Positions 22,997 through 29,550 of a DNA stretch of 29,550 nucleotides are shown here, piece by piece. The translations under genes and the position numbers were made by a program. The stretch's first letter is position 1, and each line of letters opens with the position of its first letter. This DNA comes from SZUA-252 sp035716005. Its GTDB lineage: Bacteria; Eisenbacteria; RBG-16-71-46; SZUA-252. The notes beneath the pieces are model-generated. The model had not been told where the DNA came from. It made no database searches and saw nothing but the letters and a program-made list of their open reading frames with translations. Location: assembly GCA_035716005.1 (NCBI GenBank), contig DASTKG010000174.1, forward strand, positions 1-29,550. The letters run 5' to 3'.

Positions 22997-25276
22997 CTAG
23001 AGCGCGGATTCGCGGCGGAGGAGTTCGAGGATCTCCCCGCCCGTCGGGACTTCGTCCGGATAGGTGAACTGGCGTCCCTGGAGCCGCACGTCGTCGGGAT
23101 TCAAGAGGGCCTTCACGCAGGCGAGTCGCGGGACGAGTTGATCGAGCCGCCGCAGGAGCGCGCCGCTGTCCTTGTCCGTTTCCGGAGAGAGGACCGCGAA
23201 GCGGCCGCCGCCGAGGCGCGCGACCGCGTCGACCTCGCGCACGTTTCGCGAGAGCGCCTCCGCGAATTCGCGAAGGAGCCGCCTCGCCCAGTCGCTCCCG
23301 TGCTTCGATTCCAGCGAGTCGAACTCCGAGAGCGAGCAGAGCGTGAGAAGGAACCGTTCGTGATAGCGCTCGGCGCGCTTCACCTCGTCCTGGACGCGGG
23401 ATTCGAACCCCGGGCCGCCGAGCAGCCCCGTGATCGAATCGTGCGCCGGGCGGGCGTCGCCCGCCGCGAGGGTCGTCTGCTCCCACGCCAGCGAGACGTA
23501 GAGAGAGATCTTTCGGAGGGCCTCCAGATCGACCGCGTCGAGCGGCGCCCCGATCCGCTCCGTCGCCGCGCCGTCGTGGGCGATCACGCCGAGCGTCCCC
23601 AGCACGCGCTCCCCGAGACGAATGGGGACGATCATGTGGGCCGGCTCGTCCGCCCCGCCCTCCATCGAGACCCGCTCCGCCCCGTCCGAGAGAACCGACG
23701 CGGAGAGGATCGACTCGCGCTCCGCGGCCTCGTTCCGATCCCGTTCCGCGCCGTCGAACGCGCTTCGCTCGATGGCGAGGCCTTCGCGGCCGACGAGCCG
23801 GGCCGAGACGTAGCAGCGGGGATGAAGGCTCCGGAGCGCGCCGCACGCCTCGCTCGCCAGGAACTCCACGTCGCGCGACATCATGAGGCGAGGCGCGACG
23901 TCGGCCAGCTTGCCGAAGACCACGCTCTGCCGCGCCACGGCGTCCTCGGCGCGGTGCGCCTCGGCGAGTCGCCCGAGGAGCAGGCCGAGCTTTCCGAGCA
24001 GCCGCAGGAACCCCTCGGCGTCTTCCCCGGAGACGGTCGCGTTCTCGGCGACGAGGACACCGAGGCGAGGGGCGCCGCCGATCGGAACCGCGACGAGATT
24101 CGGCGTCGTCGCGCGGCCGAACTGGGAGGCGAGAAAGAGCGGCTCGCCCCGATGAAGCACCGAGGCAAGGAGCCCCGAGGCGGCGGTGGGAATCGCCCCC
24201 TCCGGCCCCGCCGACCCCTGCGACGAAACGATCGAGAAGCGGCGCCCCGCCGCATCGGCGAGATAGAGGGAGACGGTGTCGGCCTCCAGAGGCGTCGCGA
24301 GCGCGTGCGCCACGGCCCGGAAGCGCGCGGCGCGCTCGGCGGGCGCGGAGGCGAACGCCTCCTCCATCGCCTGTCGCGCGCGGAGCTCGATCGCCTGGAG
24401 GTCGCGCTTCGACCGCTCCACGACCCGTTCCAGGATGCTCGAAATCTGTCCGCCGATCTCCACGAGCCGCGCGAGGTCGCTCTCGTCGAAGCGCCGCCCC
24501 ACCTGGGAGGCGGAGACGTTCAGCACGCCGATGACGCGGCCGTCGAGCTTGATCGGGGCCGACATCGCCGCCGTGATGCGCGAACGCTCGCGTCCCTCCT
24601 TGAACCGGGGATCGTCGATCCGATCGTGGACGAGGATCGCCTTCCCTTCCTTCGCCACCCTCCCCGCGATTCCCTCGCCGAGGCGCTGGCGCATGGTCCG
24701 CACCACGTCGCTCGAGAGCCCGTCCGCGAACGCGATCCGAAGCTCGCCCGCCTCCTCGTCGACGAGCATGATCGAGCCGGCGTCGGCGCCCGTCTGCTCG
24801 ACGGCGAGCGAGAGAACTTCGCGGAAGAGGCGCTGGCGGTCGTCCGAGAGGGCGAAGGCGTCGCGCAGCTGTCCCAGGCGCGTCCCGGTCGCGCGCTCGA
24901 AGAGGACTTCCCACTCCTGGATCGGGGTCGAGTCGACCGCGGCCCCCGCCGCCTCTTCGGCCTCGGGGCCGTTCGTGGCGGCGAGGCGCGTCGCCAGTTC
25001 GTCGAGCGTGACGAAGAGGCGCGGCGAGAACCCGGCCTTCAGGAGCATGGCGGCGCTCGCCGTCTCCATCGACGGCAGGGCGACGAGGTCGGGCTTCAAA
25101 TTGAGGAGATCGAGCGGCTCGGTGGAACGCGGGACCTGGAGCATTTCCGCGATGCGGAGCGCGAGCGCGTCCGCGTCGGCATGCGCCACGAGCACGACTT
25201 CCACGTCGTTCGCCTGGCGCGCCTTCGGGATGAAATCGACGCGATCATCCGGAAGGTCCAGAAACGCGAGTTTCAT
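22997..25276 (-). CDS. Multi-GAF protein with degenerate GGDEF domain
   Basis: This 759-residue cytosolic protein appears to be a sensor. Residues 1-100 form a small alpha/beta domain (VEVVLVAHADADAL, LKPDLVALPSM) that looks receiver-like but lacks a clear phospho-acceptor site. A first GAF domain follows at about 145-285 (DAGSIMLVDEEAGEL, APIKLDGRVIGVLNV), a second, weaker one at 310-440 and a third at 455-600 (IVPIRLGERVLGTLGV). Residues 612-759 keep a GGDEF-like start (HDSITGLLG), but the signature reads GGGRF (689-693), so diguanylate cyclase activity is unlikely. No EAL, kinase or output DNA-binding domain is seen. ATG 25276 has GTGGAGC upstream and is preferred over a 67-residue upstream extension through the intergenic region. 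Confidence 0.85.
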   Translation of the reverse strand: MKLAFLDLPDDRVDFIPKARQANDVEVVLVAHADADALALRIAEMLQVPRSTEPLDLLNLKPDLVALPSMETASAAMLLKAGFSPRLFVTLDELATRLAATNGPEAEEAAGAAVDSTPIQEWEVLFERATGTRLGQLRDAFALSDDRQRLFREVLSLAVEQTGADAGSIMLVDEEAGELRIAFADGLSSDVVRTMRQRLGEGIAGRVAKEGKAILVHDRIDDPRFKEGRERSRITAAMSAPIKLDGRVIGVLNVSASQVGRRFDESDLARLVEIGGQISSILERVVERSKRDLQAIELRARQAMEEAFASAPAERAARFRAVAHALATPLEADTVSLYLADAAGRRFSIVSSQGSAGPEGAIPTAASGLLASVLHRGEPLFLASQFGRATTPNLVAVPIGGAPRLGVLVAENATVSGEDAEGFLRLLGKLGLLLGRLAEAHRAEDAVARQSVVFGKLADVAPRLMMSRDVEFLASEACGALRSLHPRCYVSARLVGREGLAIERSAFDGAERDRNEAAERESILSASVLSDGAERVSMEGGADEPAHMIVPIRLGERVLGTLGVIAHDGAATERIGAPLDAVDLEALRKISLYVSLAWEQTTLAAGDARPAHDSITGLLGGPGFESRVQDEVKRAERYHERFLLTLCSLSEFDSLESKHGSDWARRLLREFAEALSRNVREVDAVARLGGGRFAVLSPETDKDSGALLRRLDQLVPRLACVKALLNPDDVRLQGRQFTYPDEVPTGGEILELLRRESAL

Positions 25277-25342
25277 GACGCTCCACAATGGCCGATCGGG
25301 GCAAGTTCGAAGTGGGATGAGTCCACGGCCGGAAACGCAAGG

Positions 25343-25351
25343 ATTGTACCA
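25343..25351 (-). promoter_or_regulatory. Candidate extended -10 promoter of the GAF/GGDEF gene
   Basis: The minus strand reads TGGTACAAT, an extended -10 (TGn plus TACAAT), about 70 nt upstream of ATG 25276. No good -35 is visible. A second TAGAAT lies just upstream at 25351-25356. Confidence 0.45.
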
Positions 25352-25412
25352 TTCTAGCCCGATCCGGCGTGGCGCCGACTCGGGCCGCCAAGGGGCTGTC
25401 CGCCAGCGGTTT

Positions 25413-25460
25413 GGAAATGGAAAAGCGGCCCCCCCGCCCGAACCGGGCCGGAGGGCCGCT
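25413..25460 (-). terminator. Intrinsic terminator of the S55 peptidase/propeller operon
   Basis: A long hairpin has outer arms AGCGGCCCTCC/GGGGGGCCGCT and inner arms GCCCG/CGGGC around GTT, with one G-U pair and one G-G mismatch. TTTTCCATTTCC follows. It lies about 27 nt past the propeller gene stop at 25487. Confidence 0.82.
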
Positions 25461-25486
25461 CTCGGCGACCCGTGCAAAACGCACGA

Positions 25487-27685
25487 TTATGGGGCGACGG
25501 TAAGCACTTTGCCGACGGCCACGTTGCGATCCTGGTCGGAGGCCCGAACCGTCACCACCCGCTCGCCGCGCTCCACGTCCGGAATCACGAACTCGAACGC
25601 CTCTTCCCTCTGATCGTAGATGCCGTCCTTCGGGAAGACCTGCTTCCACTCCTTGCCGTCGAGCGCGTACTCGATCGAGGCGATGCGCGTGTCGGCGTCG
25701 GTCGCGACGCCCGAGACGAGGATCGAGGGCTTCGCGCCCGCCGCCTTCGTGGAACGCGCGGACGCCTTCAGCGATTCCAGGCGCGGCGGGACGTTGTCGA
25801 TGTGGAACGGCATGCTCATGCGTTCCGTCTCCAGCGCCATGCCGGGCGGGTTGTCCCGCTTGTCGCTCGCCACCACCTTCACGCGATAGTCGCCGTTCGC
25901 GTAGGACTCCGCGTCCCACGAGAAGATCCGATCGGAAAGGTCGTCGCCGAGCAGGCGCCACTCCTTCTCGTCCGACGCCTTGATGTAGACGTCGTAGCTC
26001 ACCTCGTCCCCGTTCGGGTCGAGCCCGTCCCACGACAGGGTGCGAACGCCGCGGGCCCACGCCGCGCTGGCGTCGGAAACGGGGCGGGGCCCGAAGCGCG
26101 GGTAGGAGTACTCCACCTTGAGGCCGTTCGGGAAGGTCTGCGAGATCTGGGGCGGACGATAGTCGGGACTTCCCTCCATGAACGGCTGGTTCGGCCCGTA
26201 GAGTCGGATCGACCCGAGCTCGGGCGGGAGATTGCGCTGGAGGTAGGAGATGTCGATCGTCTGGAGCGACGGGCTTCCCCCGCCGCCGCCGGTGAGCTTC
26301 AGGCGGTATTGAAGGAAGCGCGCGGCCGGACTCGAGATGGGGGCCTCGCCGCCCTTGAGGGGCGTCTCGGCGGACCATTCGCTCCATCCCTCGTCCGGCG
26401 TCTCGCCCAATCCCGAGCGCGTGGAGAGCGTGACGCTGCCGCCGCCGTCGACGCGCGCCGCGAAGCGTCCCCAGCCCGCCACGGAGCGAAGATCGTGAGC
26501 GTCGGAGATGTAGCGCCCCTCCTTCGCCTTTCCCGGCCCGAGCGCGTAGAGAGCGGCGGGGTTTCCCGTGGCCGCCAGGTAGCCCTCGCCGTTCGCCACG
26601 AGCGTGAGAACCTGTTTCTCGTGCGGCGCGGCGAGGAGCGAGTACTTCTTGTCGGTGCCGATGCGGAAGACCGCGGCCGGCTGCCCCGTGGCCGCGAGCA
26701 CCGCCTTCGGCCCCGCGGGCCGAAGCGCGTAGACGTAGTCGCAGGGCGGCGAGTAGAGCGCGCGGGCGCTCCCATCGGGCTGCACGAGGAAGATGCCGCA
26801 CTTGCCGCCCCCGGCCGGCGTCACGTCGATCGCGTAGGGATTCGCGTCCCGTCCGCCGCGGCCGCCCGCCGCTCCCGCTCCGCCTCCGGCCGAGGCGCCT
26901 CCGCCCTGCGCTCGATTCGTGCCGACGGCGATGGAGCCGTCGTCCAGGAGCGCGATGGCTCGGAGTTCCTCGGCGTCGGCGTCGTAGAGGACCCGGTTCG
27001 TGCCGTTCTTCTCCAGGCGGAGGAGGAGGCCCTTCCCCGACGTCCCGGCCAGCACCGCGCCGTCGGAAGCCTGGGCGAGCGCCACGACGTTCGCGTCCTT
27101 CGAGTCGCTGAACATCAGCCCCTGCTTCGCCGCCGTGACGCGGAAGATCTTCCCCGCGCTCCCCGTCCCGGCGTAGAGCGCGCCGTCCTTGCCGATGAGG
27201 AGGCACCAGACGGAGTTCTCGCCCGTCTCGTAGTAGCGCGTCGTGTCCCCTTTCGCGCCGACGCGGTAGATCACGCCCCCGGGCGACGAGCCCGCGTAGA
27301 CGTTGTCGGCGGCGTCGATGGCGAGGGAGGTGATCTCGGAGGCTTCCGTGTCCCAGACGAGCGTGAGGCCGGCGCCGGGCGCCCAGCGATAGAGCCGCCC
27401 CTCGTCGCCCGTGCCGATCCAGACGCGCCCCTTCGAATCGCGCGCCGTCGCCCAGATGTAGGAGGCGCCTTCGAACTTGGTCGCGACCGAGTCCCACGAC
27501 GCGCCGAGCGAGAGAGTGCCGTCGCTGTCGATGGTGACGCCGACCGCTTCCTCGCCGGCGAAGAGATCGTCGGTGTCGCGGATCTCCCAGTAGGAAGTGC
27601 CCACCGCGCCGGCCGGCCTCGCGCCCGATCCCGCCGCGAGTGCCGCCACGAGCATGCCCGCCGTCAAAAGCCTGAAGCGTTTCAG
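25487..27685 (-). CDS. Secreted beta-propeller / Ig-like surface protein
   Basis: This protein of about 732 residues has an N-terminal signal peptide. Residues about 45-410 contain blade-like repeats of the kind (A/G)xDxxGxVYAGT (SKGRVWIGTGDEGRLYRW, DNVYAGSSPGGVIYRV, DGALYAGTGSAGKIFRV), i.e. a beta-propeller. A Gly/Ala-rich loop interrupts it near 270-285. The C-terminal 250 residues look like fibronectin/Ig-type modules (LSWDGLDPNGDEVSYDVYIK, SIEYALDGKEW). It has no recognisable enzyme motif and is probably exported. CTG 27685 is taken as the start because AAAGGAG lies 7 nt upstream and it gives a KRFR signal-peptide n-region. The conventional alternatives TTG 27667 and ATG 27655 lose both. 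It follows the S55 peptidase by 25 nt. Confidence 0.82.
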   Translation of the reverse strand: MKRFRLLTAGMLVAALAAGSGARPAGAVGTSYWEIRDTDDLFAGEEAVGVTIDSDGTLSLGASWDSVATKFEGASYIWATARDSKGRVWIGTGDEGRLYRWAPGAGLTLVWDTEASEITSLAIDAADNVYAGSSPGGVIYRVGAKGDTTRYYETGENSVWCLLIGKDGALYAGTGSAGKIFRVTAAKQGLMFSDSKDANVVALAQASDGAVLAGTSGKGLLLRLEKNGTNRVLYDADAEELRAIALLDDGSIAVGTNRAQGGGASAGGGAGAAGGRGGRDANPYAIDVTPAGGGKCGIFLVQPDGSARALYSPPCDYVYALRPAGPKAVLAATGQPAAVFRIGTDKKYSLLAAPHEKQVLTLVANGEGYLAATGNPAALYALGPGKAKEGRYISDAHDLRSVAGWGRFAARVDGGGSVTLSTRSGLGETPDEGWSEWSAETPLKGGEAPISSPAARFLQYRLKLTGGGGGSPSLQTIDISYLQRNLPPELGSIRLYGPNQPFMEGSPDYRPPQISQTFPNGLKVEYSYPRFGPRPVSDASAAWARGVRTLSWDGLDPNGDEVSYDVYIKASDEKEWRLLGDDLSDRIFSWDAESYANGDYRVKVVASDKRDNPPGMALETERMSMPFHIDNVPPRLESLKASARSTKAAGAKPSILVSGVATDADTRIASIEYALDGKEWKQVFPKDGIYDQREEAFEFVIPDVERGERVVTVRASDQDRNVAVGKVLTVAP

Positions 27686-27710
27686 GGTCGTGCTCCTTTC
27701 GGGTTCCGAA

Positions 27711-29549
27711 CTACCGCCGCCGGTCCTGCGCGACGGTGATCGTGGTCTGCTCGCAGCCGCGCACCACTCGCCCGAAGGGGATGGCGCGCTCGGCCAGGGT
27801 CGAGCCCTTCACGGGGGATTCCTCGCCCTTCTTCCCGCCCGATTCGAGCACCGAGAGGACCGAAGCCGGAGCCCGCGAAATCTCGCGTCCCCCGCGCACC
27901 GTTCCGGAGGAAGCGGCGTAGAGTTGTATGTAAAGGTGGTCGGCCCGCCGCTCGTCGGCGTAGAGCCGCATCAGGTCGTCGAAGGTTCGAGGCTCGTAGG
28001 CCTGCGGAACGCGCGCGCGCTCCCAGCGCTCCGTCTCGTCGCCGTCGCAGACCCGGATCGTGAGGTCCCCTTCCGGCGCCGAGGTCGGAATCCGGATGCC
28101 GAATCGGCGGATCTCCGTTTCGCGGCTCGACCGGCGAAACGTCGCCTCGATCTCGATGGAGTCGCCCGGGGCCGCCGTGCTGACCGAAGGGCGGATCGAC
28201 TCGAGCGCGATGGCGTCGATGCCGTCGTCCACCTCGATGCTCACCGTGGCGGAGTCGAGGCGCGACGGACGGAAGCGGTCGCCCAGCAGGAGCTGCAGGG
28301 ACTGCGCCAGCTCCTCGCCGACCCCCTGAACGGGCGCCATGGAGAGGATGGCGTCGCCGCGGGAAAGCCGCCGCGCGCCGCCGTTCCAGTAGGAGGTGAA
28401 GTCGTAGCGAACCGTGCAGAGTCCCGCGTCGGCGATCGCGCTCGAGATGGAGCTGACCACCGCCCCGGAGACGAGGCCGGGCGTGAGCATCCGGTTTCGG
28501 ACGACCTCGAAGCGGTAGACGTGATTTCGTCCGCCGCTCCCGCGAACGTCGACTCGAACCGGGATCATCGGCGGGACGCTCCCCATCGATCCGGCGACGG
28601 CGGCCGTGCGATCCGCCACGAGGGTTCCGCACGCGCGCGTGGCCGCGCCCACCTTGTTCGAGATCTGCGCGCTCGACATGATCGTGTAGATCTCGGCGGT
28701 GGTCATCGGGAAGTCGACCCACCCCATCGACGTGAAGGGATGCCCGAAGGCGAGGACGCGGTCGCCGTCCCGGTAGGTGACGGTTCCGAGCGCGGCCGCG
28801 TTCCAGTCCCCTTTCACCAGCTGGACGCCGACGGCCGACCCTGGAAGGAGCGAATCGCAGGAGCCGCTCTCGGAAGGACCGCCGCCGGGGACCGCGATGA
28901 GGCCGCGGTCGCGGAGGATGGGATCGAGGAAGCGGACCGCTTCGGGCGTGAAGCCCGAGAGCATGACGGGGGCCCCGATCGGGCGCATCTCGCCGTCCCC
29001 CACGCCCGACCCGCCACCCAATCCCGAGGCCGCGCGGCGCGACTCGCTCGCATCGCCCGAGTCGCCGCCGCCGGGAAGGCTCCCGAGGCGGTCGTCCCGG
29101 ATCGAAGCCGGAGGGCCGTCAGGACCCGGCAGGACGTCGAGCATCTCCTCGATCGGCGTGATCCCCGCCAGAGGCTCCTTCAGGAAGCCCCAGGTGTAGG
29201 AGAGGGCGCCGATCAACCGGCCGCCGACGTAGATCGGGCTTCCGCTCATTCCCGCGATGATCCCTGTCTTGTCGAGGTAGGGATTCGAAGCGCGCGCCAT
29301 GATGAGCGAGGCGCCGGGCCGATAGGCTCGGAGGACGCCGACGATCGACACGCTGAAGGTGTCGATCCGGGTTCCCTGGAAGACGGTGTAGCCGACGCCG
29401 ACCATGCCGGCGCGGACCGAGTCGACGGGGAGAATGGACGTGCGAGGGGGGCGATCGGCCGCTCCGGCGCCGGGAGCGAACGCGCTCGCGGCGAGGAGCG
29501 AGGCCAGAGCGAGCGCTCGCGCGGGGACGGCCATCGTGCGGTGGGTCAT
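27711..29549 (-). CDS. Secreted SpoIVB-like (S55 family) serine peptidase-domain protein
   Basis: This 612-residue protein has a signal peptide (residues 1-30, ending APGAGA|AD). The S55 domain begins with VDSVRAGMVGVGYTVFQGT and contains the Ser motif GMSGSPIYVGG (100-110), with FLKEPLAGITPIEEML after it as in SpoIVB. A Gly/Ser-rich insert (150-190) separates this from AFGHPFTSMGWVDFP with the conserved His (H270). The C-terminal 300 residues include a beta-rich segment and a basic end. In Bacillus, SpoIVB is a signalling protease; in non-spore-formers the substrates are unknown. ATG 29549 begins the signal peptide but lies one base from the window edge, so the start and any promoter cannot be verified. 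Confidence 0.85.
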   Translation of the reverse strand: MTHRTMAVPARALALASLLAASAFAPGAGAADRPPRTSILPVDSVRAGMVGVGYTVFQGTRIDTFSVSIVGVLRAYRPGASLIMARASNPYLDKTGIIAGMSGSPIYVGGRLIGALSYTWGFLKEPLAGITPIEEMLDVLPGPDGPPASIRDDRLGSLPGGGDSGDASESRRAASGLGGGSGVGDGEMRPIGAPVMLSGFTPEAVRFLDPILRDRGLIAVPGGGPSESGSCDSLLPGSAVGVQLVKGDWNAAALGTVTYRDGDRVLAFGHPFTSMGWVDFPMTTAEIYTIMSSAQISNKVGAATRACGTLVADRTAAVAGSMGSVPPMIPVRVDVRGSGGRNHVYRFEVVRNRMLTPGLVSGAVVSSISSAIADAGLCTVRYDFTSYWNGGARRLSRGDAILSMAPVQGVGEELAQSLQLLLGDRFRPSRLDSATVSIEVDDGIDAIALESIRPSVSTAAPGDSIEIEATFRRSSRETEIRRFGIRIPTSAPEGDLTIRVCDGDETERWERARVPQAYEPRTFDDLMRLYADERRADHLYIQLYAASSGTVRGGREISRAPASVLSVLESGGKKGEESPVKGSTLAERAIPFGRVVRGCEQTTITVAQDRRR

Positions 29550-29550
29550 G

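Overview
The window is a dense, G+C-rich bacterial chromosomal segment. Every gene I can support, 22 protein genes and 3 tRNAs, lies on the minus strand, so transcription runs from high to low coordinates. Codon choice is strongly GC-ending. Shine-Dalgarno starts, GTG starts that overlap the preceding stop, and tRNAs with a genomically encoded CCA all mark it as bacterial. A lipid A-type acyltransferase, a large secreted SpoIVB-like (S55) peptidase and a secreted propeller protein suggest a Gram-negative lineage, perhaps an uncultured FCB-type phylum such as Eisenbacteria. That placement is inference from gene content and was not tested. No phage, transposon, CRISPR array or plasmid gene is visible, and no stretch without a gene exceeds 300 bases.

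Layout in transcription order (right to left). (1) 29549-25487: secreted S55 peptidase and a secreted propeller/Ig-like protein, ended by an intrinsic terminator. (2) 25276-22997: a 759-residue protein with three GAF domains and a degenerate GGDEF domain, followed by a 24-bp perfect palindrome. (3) 22920-18913: M24 peptidase, mutL, miaA. (4) tRNA-Gly(CCC) with its own promoter. (5) 18642-13872: PDZ/radical-SAM/DUF512 protein, der, plsY, gpsA, MerR regulator. This joins ribosome-assembly and phospholipid-synthesis genes in one tightly packed unit. (6) tRNA-Pro(GGG) with its own promoter. (7) 13610-10624: LpxL-like acyltransferase, family 2 glycosyltransferase, surE, pcm. surE-pcm is the classic stress and protein-repair pair. 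(8) tRNA-Pro(CGG) with promoter and terminator. (9) 10379-6668: acylphosphatase, a sigma-70 factor, a CelD/FemAB-like GNAT and a DegT-family aminotransferase. (10) 6472-3654: an 82-residue unknown protein and an MgtA-type P-type ATPase. (11) 3503-2271: a split ThrE/YjjP-YjjB exporter pair. (12) 2136 to beyond the left edge: a secreted three-module protein with Tyr/Gly-rich and (GGV)12 low-complexity parts, cut by the window edge.

Most of the window is housekeeping. The points that merit a second look are regulatory or fine-scale: dyads inside or next to all three tRNA promoters, two genes whose best start codons appear to be CTG and ATT, a MutL whose conserved CPHGRP motif reads DPHGRA, an uncharacterised sigma factor grouped with a GNAT and an aminotransferase, and an 82-residue protein with an elaborate leader upstream of mgtA. 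I found no clear candidate for a wholly new biological system.
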